Below, one piece after another: positions 44,817 to 55,878 of a stretch of 64,000 bases of DNA (position 1 is its first letter; every line of letters begins with the position of its first letter). The notes under the pieces were generated by a model that searched no databases, was not told the origin of the DNA, and saw only the letters and a program-made list of their open reading frames with translations. Source of the DNA: Rhizophagus clarus (lineage: Eukaryota; Glomeromycota; Glomeromycetes; Glomerales; Glomeraceae); the NCBI GenBank assembly GCA_015698045.1, contig BLAL01000022.1, positions 1 to 64,000 of the forward strand, read 5' to 3'. A program made the translations under genes and the position numbers.

Positions 44817-47521
44817 TCAGGTAATGCAGGAGGCGGGAATTTTTAAAATTGGAATATGCACTTTAAAGGGAGTCGAGTTAGATTCTCTATGGTATGACAG
44901 GCCAGTGGGGGTAGATGGTCTATTCAACTCGTCAATGGAATGATCAATGCTTTTCTAATCAACAAATATAATTAAGTTATATATGTATTATTTCTTGAAA
45001 ATTATAGATACATTATCAACGGACTTACCAGTAAACTATAGAGATTTGAAATAACCAGAACTATGGTCAAAAAATTGGCAATTTCGGTGGGTAACAACAC
45101 TTTTCCAATCTGTTTAAAGCGGTATAAGCCATCAAGGGTATATCCATGCTAAATAACTTAATGCAACTCCCTGTCAAAATATTTATTTAATTAGCTTGGA
45201 TGTTAGTAGTAGTAAAATGATGATAGTAATAACCTACCGCCAATAATAATCCCGAATGTTTCAGAAGCTTGAGAATATCCATATTTCTTATGTAGGGAAT
45301 CCAACGATCCCTTCATAAATTCGGCAAGTTTTATTAAGGCTTGATTCACCATATTATTGGAAGCACTTGGAGGTTTTATTTCTCCAAATGTAATTTCGTT
45401 TTCCTTATCAAAAAGCACCCGGAAATCTGGTTTCCTTCCATGTTTGTGGTCATTAGATTTTCGTCTTTCTTTCGAACTATTAGATTCACCATTAGCCCTG
45501 ATTATGTCATCAATTTATAAATTTAGTATTCATGTATATTGAATAGATGTACTAATGGGAATTTCACCTACCATACGAATTCAAGATTATTCATATTAAA
45601 CAATTCCTCAAACATCAAATGACAATATCTGTGGACAAAAGTGTCCTCATCCATAACATTTTTAATGCTGTCCGATGGTAAGTTTAGAAAACTGCAGAGC
45701 AGATATATATCATTAATATAGTAATAATAAATAATGTGAATTCTTTGGATTTAAAAACCTACAAATTTCTTGTCACAAGTTGAACACAGTCAAACATACT
45801 CCTTTCTTCTTTGGTCATCGAAGGATCCCATTTGGACCAATTGTGATGCCATTTTACATCCAACTCCTCTTTATCAGTTAAAAGCTAAAGAATAAATTAT
45901 CAGTTACAGTATTGATTATTGATTATTTATTATAATGTTCCAGGAGGGTTAAATACAAGACTTACTGTACTATATTCCATGATATTCAGTTGGGCACTTA
46001 CTGGCAGGGATGCTGGGTTAGGGGTTTGGGTAACGCGGTTTTCCAAACTTGATCAGAACATTTTACGTATTTTGGTTTATCTTCTTTAACATAAATGATT
46101 GATGAAAGACACCTGAAATAATGTGCAAAACTTTAAATATTGAAGAAGTTGATCAACTATGACAAAATACTTACAAGATTTCATCAACATCAGCCGCGTA
46201 GGAGAGTGTCGGATTTTTCTTTAATTGGTCAATCGTTGTTGTTTGAAAATCTCGGAAATCTCTGGAGATATTATAGTCGTTTGCAAACCACTATAAGTAA
46301 AAAATAATGATTAATGAACATTTACTATACATGACGAATTAAAATATTTCAATGCTTACATCGTGATCTGAATTATTAGAAATTTTTATCTTATCAACAA
46401 CGTGTCCCCAAGAAAGCACCGTCTTTGGCTGCATAAATATTAATTGATAAATTTTCACGAACTTTGCCTAATTGTAGTCAATTATTTGAGAAAAACTATT
46501 TGAAAAAAACTATTTACCTTTTTCATAGTTTCTTCGATGGGTGATTCGGATTCATCACCGATTGTTTGCTCAACATCAGTTGATTTTCCCTCAAAAGAAT
46601 TATCCCGGCTGATATAAGATGGAGGGGAGAGCGATCGCGAAGGTTAGGAGAAGGAGAAGCTTCTTCAACTGGTAATATATTACCCTAAGGGAAAGTAATC
46701 CGTATAAAAGATGTCCTCACAAACAGCAAATTTTAAGTTATATACCGACCCTTTCTCCTGATGATACTTTCTTTTTTTTTGCTTCAGCTGACTCTTCTTC
46801 ACGCGAATGAGCTCGCTTACGTTCTAGCAATATTACCAATATTCACCATTATTCGGAGAAGAATACAGATATATAAAAAATTAAATGTATTACCAAAACA
46901 TAATTTATCTTGTGTGATGCTAAAAATTGTGTTGCTAACGTCGTCATGTAATTCTGAAACTCGACCAACCATCTTGTTAGTATTGAGGTTCACCGCCATA
47001 TTCAATGGTATTTGACAATTCTTCCAGAAGGTATCGATTTTAGCTGAACCCGCCTCTTTCTAATGAGTAAAATAAAAAACAAAACCCATTCAGACGTATC
47101 CTAAAGGTGCCCGATAGACGTATCCATCAGCTGTCAGACTTATCCTAGCACCTTCTGGGTAAAGTCACATTGCAAAGAAGTTATGCCCATTGAGACGTAT
47201 CCTAAAGGTACCCGATAGACATATCTATCGGTTGTCAGACGTGTCCTAGTACCTTCTGGGCTCTTCATGATTAAATAATAAAAAGTTTCAAACCTTAAAT
47301 TCTTTTAATGCTTTTTCTGCTAACTCTCGAGCTGCTTCACCATCAAGGGGCTCTAATAGTTTCGGGTCGTGTAGAATTGCTTCTAAGTATGTCCTGTAGG
47401 TACGATGTTCCGTATCTTTGCTTCCGAAATCTCTGGCATAGAACATACTCCAACTAAGAAACCTTTTCAGGTCCCATGAAATATTGTTTTTAAAGTAGCG
47501 AAGCCTTAACATATTAATCAT
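44817..47521 (-). pseudogene. GEIKPP-family (PD-(D/E)XK-like) multi-exon gene, three frame breaks
   Basis: About eleven minus-strand exons from the ATG at 47519-47521 (MINMLRLRYF) to a TGA at 44817-44819. First exons: 47294-47521, 46894-47059 and one starting 46823 (KRAHSREEESAEAKKKK, nuclear-localisation-like). Middle: KPKTVLSWGHVVDKIK-type segment, DWFANDYNISRDF, LPSDSIKNVMDEDTF. Core exon (about 45235-45508): GRKPDFRVLFDKENEITFGE followed by IKPP, i.e. P-D-x(n)-G-E-I-K, a PD-(D/E)XK signature. Breaks, each consistent with one lost base in a homopolymer, lie at 46624-46627, 46039-46042 and 45136-45138. One exon-3/4 border is ambiguous (GTCGGT). Shares its architecture with 19694-20855. Possible nuclease-fold protein, role unknown. 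Confidence 0.6.
47085..47275. repeat. Tandem foldback repeat within the first intron
   Basis: CCCATTSAGACGTATCCTAA, AGGTRCCCGATAGAC and CCTAGYACCTTCTGGG occur in two copies about 100 bp apart (47087-47160 and 47187-47262). The second copy has a near-perfect palindrome CCGATAGACATATCTATCGG (47213-47232). It lies inside the first intron of the GEIKPP gene, so it is probably a small inserted hairpin element that then duplicated. Confidence 0.65.
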
Positions 47522-47728
47522 TTTATTTTCGAACAAGATATTAAGACGTTACTTTAGGAAGAAAAAAAATCGCGTAATTTTATAATAATCATGATATCGG
47601 CTATCGGGATACACAGGACCCGGAAACTTATAATTGAACAACCAAGAGTTAAAAAATTTTTTTCTACAAGGTAAATTTCAGATCGGTTAAACAACGTCAT
47701 CACCCATCTGATGATTTGCCTCATTTAG

Positions 47729-47957
47729 GGGGCGTCTAAAGCGGGGTAATTTGCCCGATTTATAAAGATTTTTGGCCCGCATTACGGCATTAAGAAATTA
47801 CGAATGTGACAAATAACGAGTGACAAATAGGATTTTTATTAGCCGAAAAATTCTGTCCCCAGAATACTTAATGAAAGATGAAAAGTAGAGGGGAGTGACA
47901 CGGGTGACGAATATTTTACTATAATCACGTGATTTGTCCACGCTTTAGACGTCCCCC
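47729..47957. mobile_element. hAT-type MITE, about 229 bp
   Basis: The direct repeat TCATTTAG (47721-47728; 47958-47965) flanks inverted ends GGGGCGTCTAAAGCGGGG (left) and GGGGGACGTCTAAAGCGTGG (right, complement). The 8-bp duplication indicates hAT. No ORF. Not the same family as 1602-2198. Confidence 0.8.
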
Positions 47958-47965
47958 TCATTTAG

Positions 47966-48693
47966 TAATTCATTAACCCTAGGGCTTTAACATAGACAAG
48001 TAGTTGTTAAATTTTGATAAAACAATATATGTCAGACACTCGTCAGATTTATACGTTACTAATTTACGATTTTCTTCCTCTAGCATATTGGGCATTTGGG
48101 CTGAAAAATATAAATATTAATTCAAAGTATTAAGTGACGATAGAAATAATTATTCTTTCTGATTTTTTCGATCTAAAAAACGATGAATATAATTATTCTA
48201 AATTTAATAAAGAGAACTCTGATTTTCTTAGAATTCGTATTGTTTGTCAAAATTTTAATTAGTTGTTCATGTGAACTTGTTATATTCACTTATTAATTTT
48301 ATTATTAATTAAAATTCAAGACGAATTTAGAATAAAAATTGCACCGTTTATTAGCAATAACTGTATAATCTGTTTGTTCACCACAAATTTCACAATAAAA
48401 GTTAGAAAATGCAGTATTGTAGAAAGTATTATATAAATTAATTATAATAATTTCTTGTATTAATTTTTACATTATTCAAATATGCAAACAACCACTTGAC
48501 TCGAATGATTTGTGTACTAATGCATTTATCACGTAATATTTAAATGAATTTCCATTTTAGATTTAGTATTTTGTTTTTCATTAATGATTACTAGTTAATT
48601 AAGGCAACTAGTATATAGTATAGGCTTTATTATATAAGAGCAGAAAATTAATAAAGAAAAAAATCTATATAATTTGATAATAAATCATAATTA
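47966..48693. other. AT-rich intergenic
   Basis: No gene, repeat or element end seen. Confidence 0.5.
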
Positions 48694-49007
48694 CTATGCA
48701 TAATCACTATTGTTGTTGCTATTGCTACTATTACAATTATAACAACAGCAAGTTATGACGAGCACAACAATTAATATTAATAACATTAAAGCGGGAGCAA
48801 TCCACATTATTAATAGATTTGCCTCACTTACTTGACATGCGGTATGAATCAATTGTGACAAATAAGGATAATTTGCTGGACAGAAAAACGGGATATCTCC
48901 CATCTCATCCTTTGTAAAAATTGTATATAAAACTAAAAAAAGAAGGTTTCTTAAGTTAGTTAATTAATTATAAGATATATGTCGTAATGATAAATAAACT
49001 TACCCAT
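48694..49007 (-). CDS. Small single-pass membrane protein with cysteine cluster
   Basis: Coding exons 49004-49007 (only ATGG) and 48694-48932, joined by a 71-nt intron GTAAGT...TTTTTAG; 80 residues. The first exon would otherwise be missed. N-terminal part: FCPANYPYLSQLIHTACQV, then a 22-residue hydrophobic helix (LLIMWIAPALMLLILIVVLV), then CCCYNC and an Asn/Ser tail. Cysteines next to a membrane helix are typical S-palmitoylation sites. Paralogue relic at 3730-3924. Function unknown. It lies 600 bp left of element B. Confidence 0.6.
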
Positions 49008-49602
49008 GATTATTAAAGAAACAATAGATCTGCTATATTATTAAATAAGTCAGCTGCGATTGTATCCCGTATTAAATTGAATTCTGATTTGACGAGAGAC
49101 AAGCTCTCTCTTCAAGTAATGTGCTTGTAATGGCGATAAAGTTGAAGTCTATTATCATAATAAAAAATTTTTTTTTTTTAAAAAAAAAAAAAAGAAAAAA
49201 AAAAGGAAAATTAAATATATAATTTTGGTAGAATTATTATTATTACTATTTAATTGATTGCATATACAGAATTAATAACAGCATTATGTATTATTATATG
49301 AACCTATTGTCCAATAGCTATAATTACAAAAGTTAAGCAATTAATTATGTGAAAAAATAATAAATTAATTAACTGTTTATTACTTTAATAGTTAAAATAC
49401 ATTTCAATTAATTAGTTTAGTAACTCATTAATGGGTATTGTCACATTATTTCGTGAATTTTGTATCGAAAAAAATTTCTAAATGTTATAATACTAATTAA
49501 ATAAAATGTAATAAATTGTTCTCAAAATCAGCATGCATATTTTTATTACTTATGAAATTATAACTAACATACAAAAAATTTACTTCTTGTATGTCCCTTT
49601 TT
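49008..49602. other. Promoter side of the membrane-protein gene
   Basis: Contains a T9/A13 homopolymer tract at 49168-49205. No coding sequence. Confidence 0.45.
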
Positions 49603-49629
49603 CACTGGTCAAAATCGATGCTAGCGGAT

Positions 49630-49970
49630 ACATATCGGGTACCCGATATGTGTAATATATTTGTAAGATATGTGTATGATATTCGATAATAATACACATA
49701 TCGGGTACCCGATATGTGTATTGTTTATGCGGAAATTCGGTGATACTTATTACAGTTATCGCACAAGTATTCACACATATCGGGTAGTTATAATATCGGG
49801 CACATATCATTTATTTACTGTATACCCGATATATTGTAATAAATATCGTATAAATATTGTATACCAATCATACATTTATCAGATAGCACCGATAATTATT
49901 TTATAGCTGTCCGATATGGACATATTTTGGTACCCGATATGAACACGATAAAGTTCAAGTACATATACCG
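49630..49970. repeat. Left subterminal palindromes of element B
   Basis: CATATCGGGTACCCGATATG at 49631-49650 is a perfect 20-bp palindrome. The copy at 49693-49720 is a perfect 28-bp palindrome with the same centre (KpnI-like GGTACC). Further half-sites (TATCGGGTA, CCCGATAT) continue to about 49970. Probable binding sites for an element protein. Confidence 0.9.
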
Positions 49971-50279
49971 GGCAGTATAATATTTTTAATAATTCAGGCA
50001 AAAATTATAGAATTTATATTATAATTTGTAATTTATATATATTTTTTCAGATTAATTTATAATTTTAACTCAAAATTTATTTTTAATTAAAAACAAAAAA
50101 TATGAATTACAATCTATGTAAAATCAATACTACATTTATGTAAAATCAAATCTAAATTCAATAAATTGCGAATAAATCTATATTATATAAATCAATTATA
50201 CTGTAAGTGGCATACTAACGAAATTAGATTTCACTTGTTCGCTTACTTATTTTCATTATATTCAAATTTGATCATTAAA

Positions 50280-50960
50280 CGAAAGTAACATTATTAGTAA
50301 CAGGTTGTTAGAAAAGGAACAATAATAAAAAAGAATATTAGTAGAAGAAAAAGAAATAGTTAGTAGTAAAAAATGTTAGTAGGAAAGAAATAAAATAAAT
50401 AAAAATTAGTAGAAGAAAATAATTAGTAGAAATTATAGAAGAAAGAAACAGTAGAAGAAAGAAAATAGAAAAATAATGTACAAGTACCCTACAACTTCAT
50501 CTCTAGGTAGTCAAAAATCTCAGGTAGTTCCAGACCACAGCAAACATGAAAGATAACTATATATATACAATAGCAATGAAGAAAAATATTAGATAGTGGA
50601 AACGTTAGTAAAATTTAAGAAAAGTAAATGATAGAAAATTCAGATATGTTAATAAGAGAAGTATTAGTAAAAGGAAGAAAGAAACGTTAGCAAGAGGACG
50701 TTAATAGAAAATATTTATAATCATATGAAAAGAGAAGTGTAGCGTTAATAAAAAATATACCTTATGTGTTCTTTTCCTGAATATAATAAAGAAAAAAATG
50801 TAAAAAAACGTTGTTAAAGAGAAGTGTAACATTAATAAAAAAATATACCTTGTGTGTTTTTACGTGTTAATTTGATAATATTGTAAAAAAAAGAAAGCAG
50901 TTACAGACTTACAGTAAGCGAAAAAATTAAAGAGAAAAAAGAAAAAAAAAATAAAATGAC
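50280..50960. repeat. TTAGTAGAA purine tract of element B
   Basis: Repeated (GT)TAGTAGAAGAAA words with interspersed AATATACCTTRTGTGTT, equivalent to 21600-22180 in element A. Two inner copies of AATAAAAAAATATACCTT (about 50744 and 50837). Confidence 0.7.
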
Positions 50961-51085
50961 AATATAAACAAATAATTAAATCATGTGATCATTAAATAAT
51001 AAGTTGATTATAATTGGTCAACATTTGAACAGTTACACAAATTTTAAACAATATATTTTATCATATAGTACAGTATAATAACGAA

Positions 51086-51347
51086 TGAAAGAATATAAAA
51101 TATAGCAATAAAATTAATAAAAATTTTGCATTTTATGCATTTTACATATAATTCTGAAAAGGGTGTACCGGTTATCTATATATTTTATTTATCATTTTTT
51201 GCTACGATAATATTATTGAAAGAATATAAAATATAGCAATAAAATTAATAAAAATTTTGCATTTTATGCATTTTACATATAATTCTGAAAAGGGTGTACC
51301 GGTTATCTATATATTTTATTTATCATTTTTTGCTACGATAATATTAT
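51086..51347. repeat. Perfect 131-bp tandem duplication
   Basis: TGAAAGAATATAAAATATAG through GCTACGATAATATTAT is repeated at 51086-51216 and 51217-51347 with essentially no differences, so it is very recent, or an assembly duplication. Confidence 0.9.
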
Positions 51348-51514
51348 CATCGTTAATATCACGAATCTTACTTTCACCTTTTAGCGTACAATCTGCAATA
51401 AAGAAGCAGAACTATTCTGGTCCGTAACTGTATCATGCGCAAAAATTTATTTTCTTGATCTTGTACGACTTAAAAATGAATTTCTTAAAATATTAATACT
51501 AATTTTTTTTTTAG

Positions 51515-51790
51515 CAGCAAGTCATAGTGATCGTGGTGATCGTAGTGGTCGTGGTAGTCATAGAGGTCGTGGAGGTCGTGGTCGTAAAGGCGATGATGAT
51601 ATCGACGATGGGTAAAATTTTATTAATCAAATTTAAATTATCACTTAAAATATTATTATTTTAATTTTTTTTTTATAAGTACGACATTATCCTTTCTGAC
51701 AGAGATGATGGCAACGACAATGAGCTTATAGATGACTTTGCGAAGCAGATAACATGTACATACACCTTTTTCAAAATTATATGTAAAATG
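51515..51790 (+). other. RGG/SRG-rich exon and following exon, gene unresolved
   Basis: After a TTTTTTTTTAGCAG acceptor an exon reads SHSDRGDRSGRGSHRGRGGR, followed by GRKGDDDIDD, to about 51611 and a GTAAAA donor. After a TATAAG acceptor (51679-51680) a second exon reads DIILSDRDDGNDNELIDDFAK. RG-rich stretches commonly bind RNA. The phases do not join cleanly and no start is visible, so I leave it unassigned; it may be captured host sequence in element B. Confidence 0.35.
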
Positions 51791-53969
51791 CAAAAATGCA
51801 AAATTTTTATCAATTTGTATTGCTATTTTTTATTTTACAGATTATAAATATATCTTTTAATAAAATTCAAATTTTTCAGTTTATACTATACGATAAAAAT
51901 TTATTAGCGAAACGAGTGAAATAAAAAAATTGAAAATTTGCCGTATTAGGTACTTTTGAAAGTTAAAACAATGCCGATAGAAACCTAAAAGTGCTAAAAG
52001 TGAGGTATATATATATATATATTAGTTATAGGAATAACTAAAGTAAGTAATTAATAGTTAGTGTTGGCGAATAGAGTATTTGCTGACGAAGAATTTGCTG
52101 ACGAAGGATAAAAGATGACAAAGTATTAACTGATGATGAAATAATAAGATAGTGTATAGACAAGTAACGATACTCAGTCCCATACATATCTTAGGAGGCT
52201 AGCCTATCGTGAATAACTCACTACAGAAGAATATGTATTTTATTTGCGCATATACCTATAACACAAGGTATATAGATAGACCTGCCAGTGAAGGCACGTA
52301 TGTTCAGGAAAGGTGAAGGAAGGGAATAAGATATAAATGATATTAATTACTTACCCTATTTTAGAGTAAAACAACGTGAGATATGAAAACGTTACGAAAA
52401 GAAGGACAGTAGAAGGACAGTAGAAGAAGATAGTAGAGAAAACCTAAAAAGAAGAAAGGGAAAGAATAGGGTTGGCAAGCGTTAGCAGAAGAATGGAAAT
52501 ACCGAGTATTTCAAATATGAAACAGTGAAATAACATAAAAGCGGCTGAGATCGCCCGACTGCTAACGCGCGATACGTATATTGCTTACAATCTGTCGAGG
52601 TGTGACGGCCTACCCCTTACATTAAAACCATTCAGCGCGAAGCATTGAATAGCGCACTTGCCTTATAGAGCCCTAATGATATCAACACAAAGAAATTAAA
52701 ATTATAAAATCTGGCAAAATTTGAAAGAAGTTTGCAGAGGTTGATGACGAGGATCATAAGAAATGGAACGTTTTAAAGAAAGAAAGGCTCGCTTTAGATT
52801 AACCAGTTCACGACATTCTCTTTTATTGGGACGAAGACAGTTGAGTGATACGTTTAACACGACCTATAATAACAAAGAAAGGAAAATAAAAGGGTCATCC
52901 AGGAGTACTAGATGAGCAAGTATAAACGTCACAATATTCAACAACCGCGTACAAGTGTTTCGCAAGATCCTTTCAGGACTGGATGATAATAACCATCCTG
53001 AGCGTAAGACATTTATCTTTACAACGCGTCCGCAGTCACCCTTTAGAAATTAACTCAAGCAGCTATGACCAAATATGAACCACACTCACCTTTAGCAATA
53101 TCCAAATAAACGTTGGCTTCTTTAACTTTTGTCTGAAACGGAGGGTAGATTTACGGCGAGAAGTAAAGGAACGTCTACAAGCCATGATTATTGAAGTCTG
53201 TAAAAAATATATAAATAAATAAAGGACGTAAAAGTTAGGAGGTGACATCTGGTTCGCATTCCATGTGACCCCAAGCCAACTATTCCTTGAACCCCACAGA
53301 CTCTTAACTATCTTGTAAGCAGTATCATTAAAACTATGAAGCAATACTGGTATATCGTGTATATTAGATTATTGGAATATTTAAGACAGTTTATCTTTAG
53401 TTAGACCGTAATCTTTATAATACGTGCAGTGACCAGCGTAAACTCAGGGAGCGCGTGCTTACCTTTAACAAAGATATACAAGAAGGATATGAAAGCAATA
53501 GAGAGCGGAAAAAGAGTAAGAGAGTTATGGAAAAAATAGAAATAATATTTAAAGAAAAATATTTGTTAAAAGAGAGAAAAGAAGTTATTTTATATTTTTA
53601 AGATAAAACGCGACAAAAATTCGGGATATTTCATGATAATCTTAAGGAAAATAACTATTGATATTAGTATAACATGACTAGTACAGTACATGACGGTTCC
53701 AAACTGGAATAAATATATCAAGTTGACTGTAATGTTGAATTTCAAACTGTAATTTAAATGATTTATAAAAAATTTCTTTTGAAGAACATTATCGATTTCT
53801 GTAAATTTCTTTTTCCATTCAAAAAGCCATCGAAAAGTTTATTTATATGAATTATAAAATATCATATCAAATGAAAATATCAAACCATTTAAAAACTTAC
53901 TTATATAATAAAGCAATAAATAGTTTATTTATATTCATATTATATATATATTTTTTTATAATTGATTAA
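51791..53969. other. GC-richer island of element B, unassigned
   Basis: From about 52059 (TGTTGGCGAATAGAG) to about 53480 the base composition is clearly less AT-rich than the surroundings, with GCGCGATACG and GTGTGACGGCCTACCCC words. One minus exon, about 53186-53091 (MACRRSFTSRRKSTLRFRQK), ends at a GTGAGT donor, but no partner exon was found. It could be a retroelement LTR remnant or captured host DNA; I cannot decide. Confidence 0.35.
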
Positions 53970-54134
53970 TTATAATACTAGCTCAAAAATATTTGCCCTG
54001 GCCAATTTTAAAATATATTTGTTAGCACAAATACGTCCAGCTTCTAATGCCTCGCTAGAAAGCTGTTGATGTTCATCAGAAAGCAAATGGATACAAAGAG
54101 GAAATTCATCTACATTTGAAAAAAAAAAATTTGT
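53970..54134 (-). pseudogene. RPL10: Captured fragment of ribosomal protein L10 (uL16)
   Basis: The minus frame reads [18 protein letters not shown] then [18 protein letters not shown], colinear with about residues 40-75 of eukaryotic RPL10 (VDEFPLC...[14 protein letters not shown]...ICANKY). The match begins right after a possible acceptor region at 54114 and decays after ILK, ending at a stop at 53970. Only one exon-sized piece is present and it lies inside element B, so it is a host gene fragment carried by a transposon (Pack-type capture), not a ribosomal gene. Confidence 0.85.
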
Positions 54135-54232
54135 AATAAAATTTTGAATAATTGAATTTATATACACACATTGTTGTTATCAATTAAAATTTTGAATAAT
54201 TGAATTTATATATACACATTGTTGTTATCAAT

Positions 54233-54892
54233 CTATGTTGATAATGTTGGTGGTGAAGAAGGAGGTGGTAGTGAAGAAGGAGGTGGTGGTGAAGAAGGAG
54301 GTGGTGGTGGTGGTGGCGAAGTTAGATTGATAATATTAGGTGGTGAATAAGGAGGAGGTGGTGGTGGCGGCGATGAGGGAGGAGAATAATTTAAGGGAGT
54401 TGTCGCCTGGGACGTCGCTCTCGACCTTTCGTTAATATTGTGAATTATATCATAATTCGTTCCTAATAATAAAGAACAATTAATTAATAAAATTTAAATA
54501 TAAAAATATTTAATATTTATATTTGTGATATTTACTTGGTTTTTCCCAGAAATGTTCTTTAAATTCTTCGAAAAACATTTCTCCTAACATCGTTTTCTTA
54601 CCCTTGGGATCGCCATCTACATATTTTTTCATTTTCTGATAAAATCATGTCATGTTTAGTATTTATATTAGTGATACGAAATATTTTATTTATATACCTT
54701 ATAAGCACGCACTAATCCGTAGAATTTTTCTTTACACTTTTTTCCTGAATAATCTGTTCCAAATTTAATATTTATTTCACTCGCAAGAGTTTTCCAGTAA
54801 TTGTATCTCATGTTATTATTTAATTGATGATAATTTTCATTTTCACTTTTTCTTTTTTCAATTAAGTAATTTAACTGATCTTTGGACCACAT
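54233..54892 (-). CDS. SANT/Myb-like protein with proline-rich tail (element B)
   Basis: Exons 54698-54892, 54536-54635 and 54233-54462 join in phase, 174 residues, no breaks. ATG at 54890-54892 (MWSKDQLNYLIEKR). Residues 1-65 form a SANT/trihelix-like unit: W at 2, YWKTLASEIN, SGKKCKEKFYGLVRAYK. Exon 2: LGEMFFEEFKEHFWEKP. Exon 3 is a low-complexity tail of PPPPPPYSPP and SSPPPPSS runs, encoded by a GGT/GGA-rich repeat. DNA binding is expected from the family. It lies in the same element and on the same strand as the transposase, about 1 kb from its 3' end. An upstream in-frame ATG at 54923 is less likely. Confidence 0.78.
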
Positions 54893-54894
54893 TG

Positions 54895-55325
54895 TAGAAA
54901 AGATAAAAAACTCGTAAAAAAACAATTGTTAGGTTGATAAAATTTGTTATCCTTTTAGAATAGAAAAGATAAAAAATCTCGTAAAAAACAATTGTTAGGT
55001 TGATAAAATTTGTTATCCTTTTATAAGAATTTGATCGAATTTATTACTGGTCTATATCATTTCTTCGTTGTATTCATTAATTTGTCCTATTCTTTTGCGA
55101 TTTAATCATATGAATCATTAAAGTCTAATAAATTACTACGCCTACAACCTTACTATATTCGTTATAATAAACAAAAGGATGGAATGATATAATACTTTGG
55201 AGACATTATTCGTTTTGCGATTTAATCATATGAATCATTAGTCTTAAAATAAATTACTATGCCTACAACCTTACTTTATTCGTTATAATAAACAAAAGGA
55301 TGGAATGACATAATACTTTGGAGAC
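54895..55325. repeat. Two local duplications upstream of the SANT gene
   Basis: TAGAAAAGATAAAAAA...GTTATCCTTTTA is present twice (about 54894-54957 and 54962-55024). TTTTGCGATTTAATCATATG...ATACTTTGGAGACA is present twice (about 55095-55206 and 55213-55325). The first covers the probable promoter. Confidence 0.8.
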
Positions 55326-55878
55326 AATGTTACATCAAAAATTCCCTATTAATTGTAACACGATTTAATATAATGAAATAACTAGACATGTCACGGGCTT
55401 GTCGCGGTTGTATCGCGGTAAACTATTAATAAAAAAATGAGTTATATCGTGGGTGTGTCGCGGGTGGGTCAGTTGAAGGCTTATATTCGAAGATTTTAAT
55501 GTGAAAACTTATTACAAATAATACAATATTACAATATCAATTATTCTGAGTTACGACAACTTTAAATAAATAAAATTTATTCGTTTTCATATACATTGAT
55601 GAATTCGTTCAACAAGTCCTCTACATCTTAGTCGAAATTTCCTCTCTCTCCCTCACTTTCATCATTATTAATATTATTTTTCGTAATCGTCATTTTCAGA
55701 ATCGTCATCCATTATATAAAAAGGTTTCGGTTTTCGCCATTAGATTTCGTCACAATTTTCCTATCAAATGATCAAATTGTACTATGTTTCACCACATTTT
55801 ATCGTCCTAATCACATTTTATTAAAAACAAGTTTGAAATTTTTTACACCGTTACGTAATTTGCATGGCTGCATTTTAT
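55326..55878. other. 3' flank of the transposase gene
   Basis: Contains two GTGTCGCGGGTG-like words (55395-55475) and an AT-rich remainder. No gene. Confidence 0.4.
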
